From Isoetes taiwanensis (lineage: Eukaryota; Streptophyta; Lycopodiopsida; Isoetales; Isoetaceae): 64,000 bases of DNA. The position numbers were made by a program, and so were the translations under genes. Under the pieces are notes generated by a model. The model worked only from the letters and a program-made list of their open reading frames with translations, was not told the DNA's origin and made no database searches. The stretch spans positions 928,001 to 992,000 of the forward strand of contig JAJEKV010000011.1 in the NCBI GenBank assembly GCA_021234155.1, in the 5' to 3' direction. Shown in pieces: positions 23,563 through 34,214 of this stretch (the first letter of the stretch is position 1; each line of letters begins with the position of its first letter).

Positions 23563-24968
23563 ATGGCTGCCGCCGACCTTGCCGCCTGGTACCACGATGG
23601 AGAGCAATGGGATCCGCAAGTCCCTTTTGACCTGCTGCAACCTTTGCTATGCCAGCGCCTGGACCTCCTCGCCAATATGCAGCGGCATCCGGATTACGCC
23701 GGATTCCTCGACTTCTACATGGAGGAAATGCTTCCTCTGTGTACTCCTCTTGGGGATCCTCCCCAGCTGTATTTGGAGCGGGAGGTAGTCCGGCAGATGT
23801 TAGGCGGAGACACCCATGCTTATGATGTCCTGAAGGGGAAGCTCCGATGGGGTAAACACTTGCCAGTGGTCCAACATCAGGGGCGGCAATATCTGGAAGT
23901 TACCTTCGCCCTAGCCATCCTCATGGACCAATACGTTGAGGATGAAACTTTGCTCAGAGAAAAAAAGGCAACCGCCCGAGTCTTCCGAGGAGGGGGAAGA
24001 CGAGCACATAGGTATGGGCGACTTTGCCCGTTGGAAACAGTTAGCGGAGGAGTTGCCACCGCGCCGTGAACAAGCTATAGGCTTGTCAGGATTAGACGGC
24101 CTTCCAGTTATCTATCACCAAGGGCAAGAGTACCTTCTCTTGGATGATATTATCTGGACGTATCACATGGTGGCCGGATTTCGATGCAAGCGCAAAGACC
24201 ATGTACTTTACGAGCCATGGAGTAATCAGTATGGATGATTTTATCGACTTCACTTCTACCGAAGCTTCCTCCGAAGTGCAAGGCTGCCGCCGGTTCCGCT
24301 GGGAGACCATAGAGCCTACGGAGACTCTATTACACCTTCGGGACTTCGCGGATGCAGGCCGGGCCGCAGCCTTCACCGGATGCCTTCACGGCTATGGGAC
24401 CTCACGCCCCAAACATCAATATGGTTGAGGTCCCCTCCGACTCGAGATGATGAGGGAGAGGATTTATATCATAATCCCCGCGATAAGAAGGAGGAGCAAC
24501 AGGAACTTAGGGAGGAAGAAGTCCCCATGGACTTGGATAAGGAAGTGGCTACATCCGAGACCCCGCAAGGGAAGGTGCTGGGTAACCACCTCACCCGTTT
24601 CTTTTTCGACCCTTCCCGGCAAAGGGGGGGCAAGTCCTTTTCATAGCCCGAGATCTAGGGCCGATGTCAAGCTTCATGGTGGGCCCTCCGTGCTCTTTTC
24701 TACACCGGCCGCCACAAGAAGCTTCCCCATCGTGACGTTTATTTATGTACTGCGGCGACGGGATCTTGCCCTGACGGCCTTGGGTCAGGATATTGCGCCC
24801 TGGATGAGCATGAAGCTCCTCACGGCAGCCCCATTGGCCGTTGCCTATCCACCGGAGGTTGCATCTGTTGCGGCTGCCACAGTAGACCCTGGGGTAACTC
24901 TGCTGCGACACCGACCGCCTCCACCACCTCCTAGGGCCACGGATGAAGAGGGAGGACCTAGCTCCTAG
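23563..24968 (+). CDS. Accessory protein 2 with C-terminal histone H4-like domain, several frame changes
   Basis: ATG at 23563 in a GCCATGGCT context. The coding signal moves through successive frames: 23563-23950, 23950-24200 (change at the A-run near 23960), 24190-24350, 24361-24450, 24450-24740, 24738-24968. Two related modules occur, KHLPVVQHQGRQYL and GLPVIYHQGQEYL. An acidic stretch (KKEEQQELREEEV) precedes the histone-like part, 24572-24800. That part has KVLGNHLTR (compare KVLRDNI of H4), RQRGGKS (RRGGVKR), LRALFYTGRHKK (IRDAVTYTEHARR) and HRDV, then across a T-run IYVLRRRDLALTALG (VYALKRQGRTLYGFG). Two TAG codons (24644, 24656) lie in the helix 1 to helix 2 region. A proline-rich tail extends beyond H4. 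Confidence 0.68.
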
Positions 24969-25171
24969 ACTAATTGTGCTACGCATTTTTTTTATATATA
25001 TGCGTGTGATTGTGACATTTTGGATTGGCAAATGTTTTAGCCATGCTATATTATGATGTACCTTATTTCCTTATTAAATACAGTTACTGTTTTGGTAAGT
25101 ATGAGTGAATTGTTCTTTTTCATGACCTCCTCTTCAAAGTACTAGAGTTTAGAATATAATGGAATTACAAA

Positions 25172-26267
25172 ATGTTTTCTATTCATTCCAACTATCTTGC
25201 AGAAGAGACCCTTTGGGAATATGAGGAGAGGATTACCGACATGGTGAGGAGGGATGATCCCGGACCGCCAGAGCAGGACTATGGCCAGAGATATGGTGAA
25301 TATCCAGAGTGGGATGAAGGCTGTGAGATCGAACCCCCGCCGCCAGGAGACAGGGATAGGTTCTATACGTACAAAATTAAAATTCCTGACGTATAAAGTC
25401 AAAAAATACGTATTTTTTAATAAAATGGTGATTTAACGAATAAAACCTCGGGCGGTGGAAAAAAAACCTCGGCGACGAAAAAGCCCGAAAGCTGCGACTG
25501 TGAAAATTTTTCAGACGTCTGAACAGGAAAACCGTCAGACGCAAAAAAAAAAAAAAAAAAAAAGAAAACCTTCTTCAGAACCTCACATCTTGCGTCTGAA
25601 AAAATTTTTAAGACGCTTTTGACGCGTTGTTTTCAGACGTGAAATTAAAATTGTTTTTTTTAAACCGTAATTTTTTTTTTTTTTTTTTTTAATTCAGCGT
25701 CTGATAATTCTTCAGATCAGCGTCTGTAAAATACTTTCGCACGCAGAAGATGTAAGGTTTTCGCAGACGGTTTTTTTTTTTTTTTTTTGTTCACAGACGC
25801 TGTTTTCCGCGTTTCTGCGTCTGCGAAAAATTTTCTCGACGGAATTGTTTTTGCCGTATTTTTTTGCGTTTTATACGGCAAATTTGTGCCGTATCATTCA
25901 ATTCATACGTATTCCGTATAAAACGTACAGCGTATTGAACCTATCCCTGCCAGGAGAACCCTATGATCCTGACAAAGGGCTGGAGATAGTTAACATCCTT
26001 AGGGACAGAGCTTTCGAGGATCTGAAGATGACCCTGTGCCGTACCTGGGACTATTGGAATATGAGCAGGCACGAGGCTTTCGAGGACGCCAACGACCACC
26101 TTTGGCAACTCTTCTATGCTCTGCGAAGGTTATTCAATCTTCTCATTGTCAGCCCAACATGGGAATACCAACCAGTGATTGTCCAAGCCTGGGCACGCTA
26201 TAAACTCGTTAGAGCTGTACGGGAGAGTACCCGCTACGCAATTCTATACCCCTTCGCGAACCCCTAG
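25172..26267 (+). CDS. Accessory protein 3, unknown, split by a hAT-type MITE
   Basis: First part 25172-25350 (ATG at 25172; ETLWEYEERITDMVRR, then an acidic/proline run). Second part 25950-26267 (YDPDKGLEIVNILRDRAF, LFYALRRLFNLLIV, VRESTRYAILYPF). The 599-bp insert between them is bounded by an 8-bp duplication, and the frame is continuous across the empty site. AATAAA at 26407 follows. The product would be about 165 residues. I recognise no family and find no convincing H2A or H2B motif. Its place beside the H3- and H4-bearing genes suggests a common accessory module. Confidence 0.6.
25351..25949. mobile_element. hAT-type MITE
   Basis: Terminal inverted repeats CAGGGATAGGTTC at the left and GAACCTATCCCTG at the right are flanked by the perfect 8-bp target duplication CCAGGAGA (25343-25350 and 25950-25957). 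An 8-bp duplication with CAGGG ends is the hAT pattern. There is no coding capacity. The interior is packed with CAGACG/CGTCTG motifs in both orientations and long A/T runs. Confidence 0.93.
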
Positions 26268-26506
26268 GCTTGGTCTCTTCAGTTACGTCTTCTTTGTTGC
26301 TGTTACGCTGTGTGCGAGTAGAACTTTAAAACTTCCACTGTATTTTACCTCCTTTTTGTACCAACCCATGTACCAATCAACTTGTCATTGTACTCAACTT
26401 GAATGAAATAAAATATTACTTTCTGTTTGTATATTTTCTTGTCACTATCAGCAAATGTATCTTAAAGGAATTGTACATTACTGTAAATCTGCTTATATAT
26501 TCATGA

Positions 26507-28645
26507 ATGCTCGCTATAGACGGTGCACGTAACGCCGCTTGGCAAACACCCTCCAACGCTAGTAGGCTGACACCTGAACAGGAATTGATGTTAATGAAAA
26601 GGCAACTCGGCGGATTACAGGCCTATGTATTGCATACCAATCCACCGCAACAAACCCAGGAGGACGGACCGGAATTACCTCCGTGACCATTGAGTCCACC
26701 TGCACAACAGCCATCTCCTCCTAGAGCTAGCCCTGTACCTGTACCAAGGAGGACTCATGCTAAGCGTCACCGAAGTTCCTCTAAGGATAGCGCCACTTCC
26801 TCACACTCAACCACTTTGGTGTCTTCTGGGTCATCGCTATCAGTCAGTGACCATGCGAAGCGTAAGGATAAGGAATACCGTAAAACCGTTGATACAACCA
26901 TAACTAGTATATGGAAGAACAGGAAGTTGGCTCAGTTTGATGGGAAATCCAGAGGCGGCTTGAATGCAGAATCCTGGTTGGACGAGATGAAGGAGTTTGG
27001 AAAATCCTATGGAATGACGGAGAAGGATACAGGAAAGGTTGCCACCACCAACCTTACCGGAGCTGCCCGTATTTGGTGGAAGGGTTATGCCAGAGCTAAG
27101 CACCTGGACAGGAGCAGGTGCAAGTTCAAAAAGTTCGCTAAGGCTTTTAAATCGCATTATGTGCCTCTTGCGCACAAATGCCAACAGATCCAGACCTTTT
27201 ACAGGTTAGAGCAGAAGGGCATGTCCGTTCAGGCCTACACTGATGAATTCATGCGCTTGAGGTTGTATGTACCAGGAATGAACGAAAAGAGGGCAGTAGA
27301 GGGCTACATTGAAGGGTTGGCCCCATCCATTAAACGAATGGTCAAGGCCATAGACCCAAAATCAGTAGCAGAAGCGGAAGCTAAGGCATTAAGCCTCGAA
27401 GAGGACACGCCAAGGAACCAGTATCCGCGAGCTGCTCCTTACTCGCAGCCACGACCGTCCACGCCATATAGACCCCGCTCACCCAGTCCGGGGCCCTCTC
27501 AGCAGAACTCTTACGGTCGCCAGGAAAAGAAAGTCACCTTCAACATGCCTGACAAACCCACCAATGTTAGCAAGGAAGTTCGGAATCTCTTACAGTCCAT
27601 TCCCAAAGAGGCCCGAGATCAGCTACGTAAGGATAAGGCATGTTACAGGTGTATGCGATCCGGGCATTATATGCAGAATTGCCCCTACGTCACGCAAACT
27701 GCCCAACTGGCCATGGCCGACCTTGATTGGGAAGATCTGGAGTCCAATCTCCCTGTCGAGGACGAGGCTCCCGAGTACATTCACGGTGCGTCCCATATTC
27801 TTGCCACTATAGAAACTGGCAACGCTGAAAGTCAGCCTTCTGTTATTTCTACCATAGGCCAAGTAGACAGTAAGCCTTTCATAATTTTGATGGATACGGG
27901 TAGTACGCATAATTTTGCTTCTCCTAGAATGGCCCAGGTACTGCAGCTGGAAACGTTGAGATCCCGACCTAAGCCAGTCACGTTAGCCAGTGGTAAGATC
28001 AGACACACTCATGGCCGCCGCATTAACCTTAAGATGCAGTTGCCAGGTGCAACAGTTGCCTTGGGTGCTGAGTTAATGGACATTGGCAAATATGATCTTA
28101 TTGTTGGTATGGAGTTTTTGGCATCTGCGAAGGCCAACATAGACTGCGAGAAACGAGAGGTTACCTTCAACACCGCTAATGGAGCACGTGTGACGATAAA
28201 AGGTGATCCATTCCACTCTGTTATGCAGTCTATGTCAATCAGGCAGTTAGAAAAAGCTATACGCAGGGATAAACTCCTTTGCCTCATTACACTTGCCTCC
28301 ATTGAGTCTGACACTAAGCAGAAGCAAGTAATAGACACCTTGCCACAAGACATTGCCACCCTTCTTCGAGAATTTAGCGATCTTTTTCCAGATGAGATCC
28401 ACAAGCTTCCTCCTTTCAGAGGGGTAGAATGTGAGATAGCTCTAGAACCAGGTACTAAGCCTACCAGCAAGGCCCCGTATCGAATGAGTCCTCCAGAGTT
28501 GGCAGAGCTTAAGAAACAACTTCAAGAGTTACTAAACCTAGGTTTTATTCGGCCTAGTGTTTCACCATTTGGCGCTCCTATTCTTTTTGTCAAGAAGAAA
28601 GATGGCTCCTTGAGGATGTGTATTGATTATAAAGTGACTCAATAA
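26507..28645 (+). CDS. Chromovirus gag-protease and start of reverse transcriptase
   Basis: The frame starts at ATG 26507 and contains one in-frame TGA (26684-26686) before a proline-rich stretch. Then come the gag domain ([49 protein letters not shown]), a CCHC knuckle ([14 protein letters not shown]), the protease DTG motif ([13 protein letters not shown]), and the start of RT ([18 protein letters not shown]). It ends at a stop just after IDYK because of a frame change near 28635. The following frame resumes at [14 protein letters not shown]. Confidence 0.93.
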
Positions 28646-28649
28646 GCAT

Positions 28650-30386
28650 ACCATCAAGAATCGCTATGCTTTGCCTAGGCGAGATGATCTCATGGACCGC
28701 CATTACAAGGAGCCAAATATTTCTCAAAGATTGATTTTACTCGGGTACCATCAAATAAGGATAAAGGAGGAAGACATTCATAAGTCTGCTTTTCGCACCA
28801 GATATGGGCATTATGAGTTCACCGTCATGCCTTTTGGGTTAACCAATGCCCCTGCAACATTTATGCGGTTGATGAATGACATCTTCCGCCAATACTTAGA
28901 TGACTTTGTTGTTATTTTCTTTGACGACATTCTCATCTATAGTAAAACCTTGCAGCAACATGAACAACATCTTCGATTGGCTTTGCAGAAGCTAAGGCGT
29001 CATCAGCTCTTCGCTAAGTTCTCCAAATGCAAGTTTGCCACTCCCAAGGTCGACTATTTGGGGCATATTATTTCAGCAGAGGGAGTTGCTACCGATCCAG
29101 CCAAGATAGAAGCAGTAAAGGATTGGCCCATTCCAGCTAATGTTTCAGAAGTCCGAAGTTTCTTGGGACTCGCAGGATATTATCGGAAATTTGTTAAGGA
29201 TTTTGCAACAATTGCCGCACCTCTTACTAATCTCACAAAGCATGAGAAAGTGAAGGATTGGATGGAACATTGGAAAGCAAAAGTCCAAGTCGGCTTTCAG
29301 AAGCTTAAGGATGCTTTAACATCTGCACCGGTCCTCACTTTGCCCGATCCAGAAAAGGATAAATTAGTGGCCACGGATGCTAGTAAGATAGCTACCGGTG
29401 GAGTGCTAATGCAGGAGGGGAGAGTTGTTGCCTACGATTCAAAGAAGATGAATGACGCAGAACAACGATACCCTACCCATGATCGGGAGTTGCTGGCAGT
29501 TGTTTGCGCTCTCCGTATTTGGAGACACTACCTTCTAGGTAGAAAATTTCAGTTAGATACGGATCATCAGAGTCTCCGCTATCTATCCACCCAGCCAAAT
29601 CTCAATCTCCATCAGAGAAGATGGATAGAATTCCTCGAGGAATATGACTTTGAGATTATGTACAAGCCAGGGAAGCACAATGTGGTTGCCGATGCCTTGT
29701 CACGTCATCCTTTGATAACCCGAACCCATTGTAACGCCATTTCCACACTCACCAGCGAGTTTGGGAAACAGATAGAACAGACCCTGACCACAGATCCCGA
29801 ATTTTGTAATATTTGGGAAAGTTTGGCTAAAGAAGCCCGTACAGATAAAGAACGTGAAGCTTTTCGTTCATATAAGAAAGAGGGCAACTTATTATATCAC
29901 AAGGATAAGTTGTGTGTTCCGGAGACTTCAGGGGTGCGCAAGCTAATTCTCCATGACACACACAACAGCCCTATAGCGGGACATGCGGGTTTTATGAAAA
30001 CTTACTTTAAGATCCGCTCCAGCTATTTTTGGCCTTCGATGAAGAAGGATATTGCTAGGTACATCAAGCAGTGTCAGGTGTGTCAACAAACCAAGGCTGA
30101 GCAATTAAGAGTTCCAGGGGAGTTACAACCTTTGGATGTGCCCAACGCCAAGTGGGAAGTGATAACCATGGATTTCATTGTGGGCCTTCCACGTACTCTC
30201 CGTGGATATGATGCATTAATGGTAGTGGTCGACAAATTGTCAAAGATGGCTCATTTCTTGCCATGTCGAACCACGGACACCGCCTTCGACACCGCTTTGC
30301 TATTTGCAAAAGAGATTTTCAGGTTGCACGGGATGCCAAGAGTAATTGTATCAGACAGAGATCCTAAGTTTGTAAGTGCATTCTGA
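28650..30386 (+). CDS. Chromovirus reverse transcriptase, RNase H and integrase core
   Basis: RT continues with [40 protein letters not shown] and FFDDILIYS (catalytic DD kept). Between about 28690 and 28740 the expected FSKID block lies in another frame, so two compensating shifts occur there, the first next to a CG. RNase H has [12 protein letters not shown] and DHQSLRYL. Integrase has the HHCC zinc finger ([26 protein letters not shown]), the core MDFIVGLP, and SDRDPKF. The frame ends at TGA 30384-30386, where Trp is expected (AFWKDFF context). Confidence 0.93.
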   Translation, partial: TIKNRYALPRRDDLMDRHYKEPNISQRLILLGYHQIRIKEEDIHKSAFRTRYGHYEFTVMPFGLTNAPATFMRLMNDIFRQYLDDFVVIFFDDILIYSKTLQQHEQHLRLALQKLRRHQLFAKFSKCKFATPKVDYLGHIISAEGVATDPAKIEAVKDWPIPANVSEVRSFLGLAGYYRKFVKDFATIAAPLTNLTKHEKVKDWMEHWKAKVQVGFQKLKDALTSAPVLTLPDPEKDKLVATDASKIATGGVLMQEGRVVAYDSKKMNDAEQRYPTHDRELLAVVCALRIWRHYLLGRKFQLDTDHQSLRYLSTQPNLNLHQRRWIEFLEEYDFEIMYKPGKHNVVADALSRHPLITRTHCNAISTLTSEFGKQIEQTLTTDPEFCNIWESLAKEARTDKEREAFRSYKKEGNLLYHKDKLCVPETSGVRKLILHDTHNSPIAGHAGFMKTYFKIRSSYFWPSMKKDIARYIKQCQVCQQTKAEQLRVPGELQPLDVPNAKWEVITMDFIVGLPRTLRGYDALMVVVDKLSKMAHFLPCRTTDTAFDTALLFAKEIFRLHGMPRVIVSDRDPKFVSAF

Positions 30387-31409
30387 AAAGATTTCTTCGC
30401 CACCATCCAGACCAAGCTTGCTATGAGTACAGCTTACCATCCTCAGACAGATGGTCAGACAGAACGTGTCAATCGTATTATCGAATACATGCTACGAAGC
30501 TATGTATGGAGTAAACAATCACAATGGGCGGATTATATTTATTTGGTAGAGTTCGCCTATAACAGTACAAAGCAGGAGTCTTCCAAGATGTCTCCCTTCA
30601 TGATCAATTATGGCTATCAATGTCTTACTCCAGACACATGGCATAACCTTGTTTCTAAAGTGGAGGTCTCTCAACAACTCCTTTTAGAAATGCAGACCTT
30701 GGTTGAAGAAGTTTGTGGTTATTTATTGGCGGCGCGCAGTCGTCAGAAAAGTCTAGCGGATAAACACCGAACTCCACGAGTCTTCCAGGTGGGCGAATCA
30801 GTTTGGCTTAAGATCAAAGTAAAACAAGCCAAGCTTAAAATTGGCAACTGCAAGAAGTTGGCACCCAGATGGGCTGGGCCGTTCAAGATTACTGAATGTG
30901 TTGGTGAACAGGCATATCGTTTAGACTTGCCGCCCCGCTTGAAGATCCACAAGGTCTTTCACGTGAGTCTTCTGAAACAACACACCCCTGATCCAGAGGA
31001 GGTTTTGGATACCCCAACCCTCCTAGAAATGACTGAAGAGCAGCTGGAAATAGTGCCTGAAGCTCTTCTTGATCGAGCTTACAAACAGACCAGAAGGACT
31101 CAAATGTTGCAATACTTGGTCAAATGGAAGCACTTACCAGTTGAGGATGCTACCTAGGTGATGAAGATAGACCTTGAGAAGCACTATCCGGACTTCATGC
31201 GGGAATCTCAGGGCCGCACCATCAACGATGCTATCAACCCCGTTTCCGGCGGTAAGCTTGAAGGCTTGATTTGCCGAGAATCATGCTCTAGAGGGGTAGA
31301 TGCATCGTATCTTATAATAATAACCGATGATGAGATCACCTTTGTGTTCTCTAGGACGTGGTGCATTGTTGGTGTTGACATGACCGCGCATTGCTTGGAA
31401 AGCATCTAG
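30387..31409 (+). CDS. Chromovirus integrase C-terminus with chromodomain
   Basis: In frame with the preceding segment after the TGA. It has STAYHPQTDGQTERVNR with the catalytic Glu, a GPF-type beta module (WAGPFKITECVG, KIHKVFHVSLLK), then a chromodomain (LDRAYKQTRRTQMLQYLVK). The chromodomain is cut by TAG 31155-31157, where the conserved Trp of VEDATW is expected. Beyond it the frame stays open to 31409. Chromodomain integrases direct insertion to heterochromatin marked by H3 methylation, which is notable in an element that also encodes an H3-like protein. Confidence 0.92.
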
Positions 31410-31923
31410 TGGATAGACTGCGCTCATTTCGGCTATACGGGGAACTAAACCATTCCTTATGCCGCAATGAATTGCAAGCCATAGACATGATAGGTTCCCT
31501 TGTATATTAGATTCTCTTTTATTTATAGGGGGTGGTCCCTTCAACCACAATCTAATTATATTATTGATATACGGGTATATTGGCATGTGCAGGCCAGTGA
31601 GCAGATCGTCACCTGCCTTGTATAGAGGGTTGCTGATGACCCAACCTTTCTCGTATTGGTTTTGTCTACATGTGTGATTTTTGTCGTCCATGATGTTTTA
31701 AATCGGACTTTGGTCCTAAACTTTCTTTGATGATAAGTTTGTATAAGGCACTTTGGTGCTTGCACCTTCATATTTTCAACTTCAATGTATTACTGTCCGA
31801 AATGCGATAATTTCAACGTATTAATGTTACATTCTTAACGTTAGTCTAATATTTTTCTAATTGAATTCTTTAAGTATATGTATCCGATTAACTAACCCCA
31901 ATGCTGAGGACAGCATTATTTTT

Positions 31924-31936
31924 AAGGAGGGGAGAA
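31924..31936 (+). promoter_or_regulatory. Gypsy polypurine tract
   Basis: AAGGAGGGGAGAA immediately before the TG of the 3' LTR. Confidence 0.85.
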
Positions 31937-32116
31937 TGTGACGTTCCACGTATTTATACAGTCTACGTCATATATTTATACGAGACACGCATTTAATACA
32001 CGCGACGCCACCCTCCCCTAAAGGTACGCCACCATGGGGGTATTGGAACTTAATTGTAACCTAGGGGGTTACTCTAAAACGGCTTAAATTAGCTATGCTA
32101 ATTTAACCATTAAAGA

Positions 32117-34214
32117 CTAGTAATGGTGCCCAGCGTTGCTGGGCATAAGTTGGGAATCTATGTGGACAAAACCCTATTCAGCTCAGACTCCTTATCATAA
32201 ATCTAATATAATAGAAACTAATCCCAGCATTGCTGAGCTTTAAGAGGCTTTTGTGCATTCGACACCCTTCCTTTTCCCTTTGCCCTTTGCTCTATTCCGC
32301 ATTTACCTTTTCCCTCATTTCCCTACACACTTTCCTGTTTCCTTTTCCCTTTTTTCTTATGTTTCCTACATATCTTCTTTTTTCCTTCCCCTTTTTTTTT
32401 TCCTTTTTTCAACCCCTTTTCCCTTCACTTCCCTTCCCTTTCCCCTTTTCCTTTTTCCCTTCCCTTTTTTTCTGACGGATTTTTTCCCTTACCTTTTCAT
32501 CCTTTCTCTGCCCTTCTTATTTTTCCCTCTCTTTTTTCCCTTCCTTTTTCTTTTACTTTCCACTTTCCCTTTCCCTTTTCCCATGCCCATTTTTCGTTCT
32601 CTTTTTCCCACCTTTTCATATGCCCTTTTCCTTCCTTTACCCATCCTCTTCCTCTTTATCCCTTGCCCTTTTCCACTTCTCTTTTCCAATTTCCCTCTCC
32701 CATTTTCCTCGTGCCCATTTTCCCTTGCCTTCTCCGCTTTCCGCCTTCCTTTTCCTTTTTCCTTTCCCTTCCCTTTTCATTCTTTCACCAGCATTTCGCT
32801 TTTCCCCGTGCCTTTTTTCCCTTTCTTTTCTTTCCTTTTTTTTCTTTTCTCTTTCCCTATGCCTCTTTCCGTTCCCTTTTCTCTACCCTTTTATGTGCCC
32901 ATTTTTCTCCTTTCCCCACCCTCTCCTCCTTTTCTCTTTTCCACTTTTCCCTCTCCTCTAATATTTTTCACCTTTCCTCACTCTTTCTCTCTTCCTTTTG
33001 TGCCCGTGCCCTTTTCCACTTTCCTCTTCCTCTTTTTCAATTCATTGCTCCTCACCCTTCTCCTGTTCTCCTTTTCCCTCTCCCTTTTCCTCCTTTTCTG
33101 ACCCTTTCCCTCTTTTTCTTTTCTCGGCCTTTTCTTTTTCCCTTTTCATGATGGACTTTTTCCTTTCCGTTTTCCTCCTTTCCATCCTTTCACTCTTTAT
33201 CTTTTTACACCGTGCCCTTTTTACCTTTCCTTCACCCTTTCTCCCTTCCTTTCTTTTTCCCATGCCCTTCCCACATTTTTTCTCTTTCCTTTTTTCTGCC
33301 CGTTTTCCTATTTTCCCCCACCCTTTTCCTCTTCCCTTTTTCTTTTTTTCCATGTCTTTTTTTCACTTCCTTTTTTCCCTTTCTTCACCCTTTTCCTCTT
33401 CCTTTTTGTTCTCGTGCCCTTTCCCCCTTCCCTTTTCTCATTTCCCTCTTCCCTTTGTCTAATGCCATTTTTCCAGGTTCCATTTCCTACTTTGCCTCTC
33501 CTTTTTTCTTTCTGCTTTCACTTCCCCTTTTTTCATGCCTTTTTTCCCTTCCCTTCTCCTGTTTCCCCTTTTCCCTGCCCTTTTCCTCATTTTTCCAACC
33601 TTTCACTCTTTTATTTTTTCTCGGTGCCCCTTTTCCCTTCCCTTTCCCTCTCTCTTTTCCTTTTCCATGCCACTTTTCCCTTCCCTTTTCTTCTTTCCTC
33701 ACCCTTTCCCCTTTTCTCCTTTTTCCCATGCTCTTTTTCCCTTTCCTTTTCCCATGCTCTTTTTTTTTTTTTCCTTCCTTTTCCCATTCTTGACCCTTTT
33801 CCCCACTCTTTCCCTTTCTCCTATGCCATTTCCCTTTCCCTTTTCCCCTTTACCTCTTTCCCTTTTCCTCATGCCCTTTTCTCAGGTTCCGTTCCTCCCT
33901 CCCTTTTGATTTTTTTTCTTTCCCTTTCCCTTTTCCCATTCATTTTTCTCTTCTCTTATCCCACCCTTTTCCCCTTCCCTTTTTCCCTTTTCCCCGTGCC
34001 TTTTTGCCCCTTCACGTTCTCTCTTTCCTCCTCCCTTTTCCTTTTCCTCCCCTTTTCTTTACCCTTTCCCCATAAGACATCACAATATGGTCAATGACGG
34101 TGGTAGGAAGTTGTGCGAGAAATCTCGGCCTTTAGATGCACCTAGATGATCTCGACCATTCAAATTAGGGCTTGATCCAATCCAGGAATTACGGTATAAC
34201 ATTATAATATAAGA
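32117..34214 (-). mobile_element. Non-autonomous Helitron, precisely delimited
   Basis: Compared with the uninterrupted left LTR (ATTAAAGATAATAACC), the right LTR reads ATTAAAGA, then CTAG...GA, then TAATAACC. On the minus strand this is A, TC...CTAG, T: Helitron ends inserted between A and T with no target duplication. Near the CTAG end is the hairpin GCCCAGC-AAC-GCTGGGC with a 7-nt spacer. The 5' end starts TCTTATATTATAA. It has no Rep/helicase coding capacity; the interior is mostly a polypyrimidine tract. Confidence 0.95.
32250..34070 (+). repeat. Polypyrimidine tract of 1.8 kb inside the Helitron
   Basis: Almost pure C/T on the plus strand, built of degenerate CCCTTTTCC-like units with scattered ATGCCC. 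Long ORFs on both strands are products of low complexity, rich in Phe/Pro/Leu/Ser or Lys/Glu/Arg/Gly, and should not be annotated as genes. Confidence 0.95.

Noticed and set aside
24650-24968. Reading the histone-like end of accessory protein 2 as H2A or H2B
   Set aside because: FP-x-x-F...LR looks H2A-like in one frame. The H4 reading explains more positions across two frames (YT..H.KK, DV.Y.LRR, LG) and pairs with the H3 next door.
25085-25195. Apparent intron: GTAAGT near 25095 and CTATCTTGCAG near 25195
   Set aside because: The ORF of accessory gene 3 has its own ATG at 25172, and no matching upstream exon was found. The similar TTTTGGTAAG also occurs in LTR sequence.
25351-25949. Intron between the two halves of accessory gene 3 (acceptor-like CCTATCCCTGCCAG)
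   Set aside because: Inverted ends and a perfect 8-bp duplication explain it as a MITE; no splicing is needed.
32230-34097. Many long ORFs in the C/T tract (up to 282 codons)
   Set aside because: Pure low-complexity translation products of a polypyrimidine tract, open in several frames at once on both strands.
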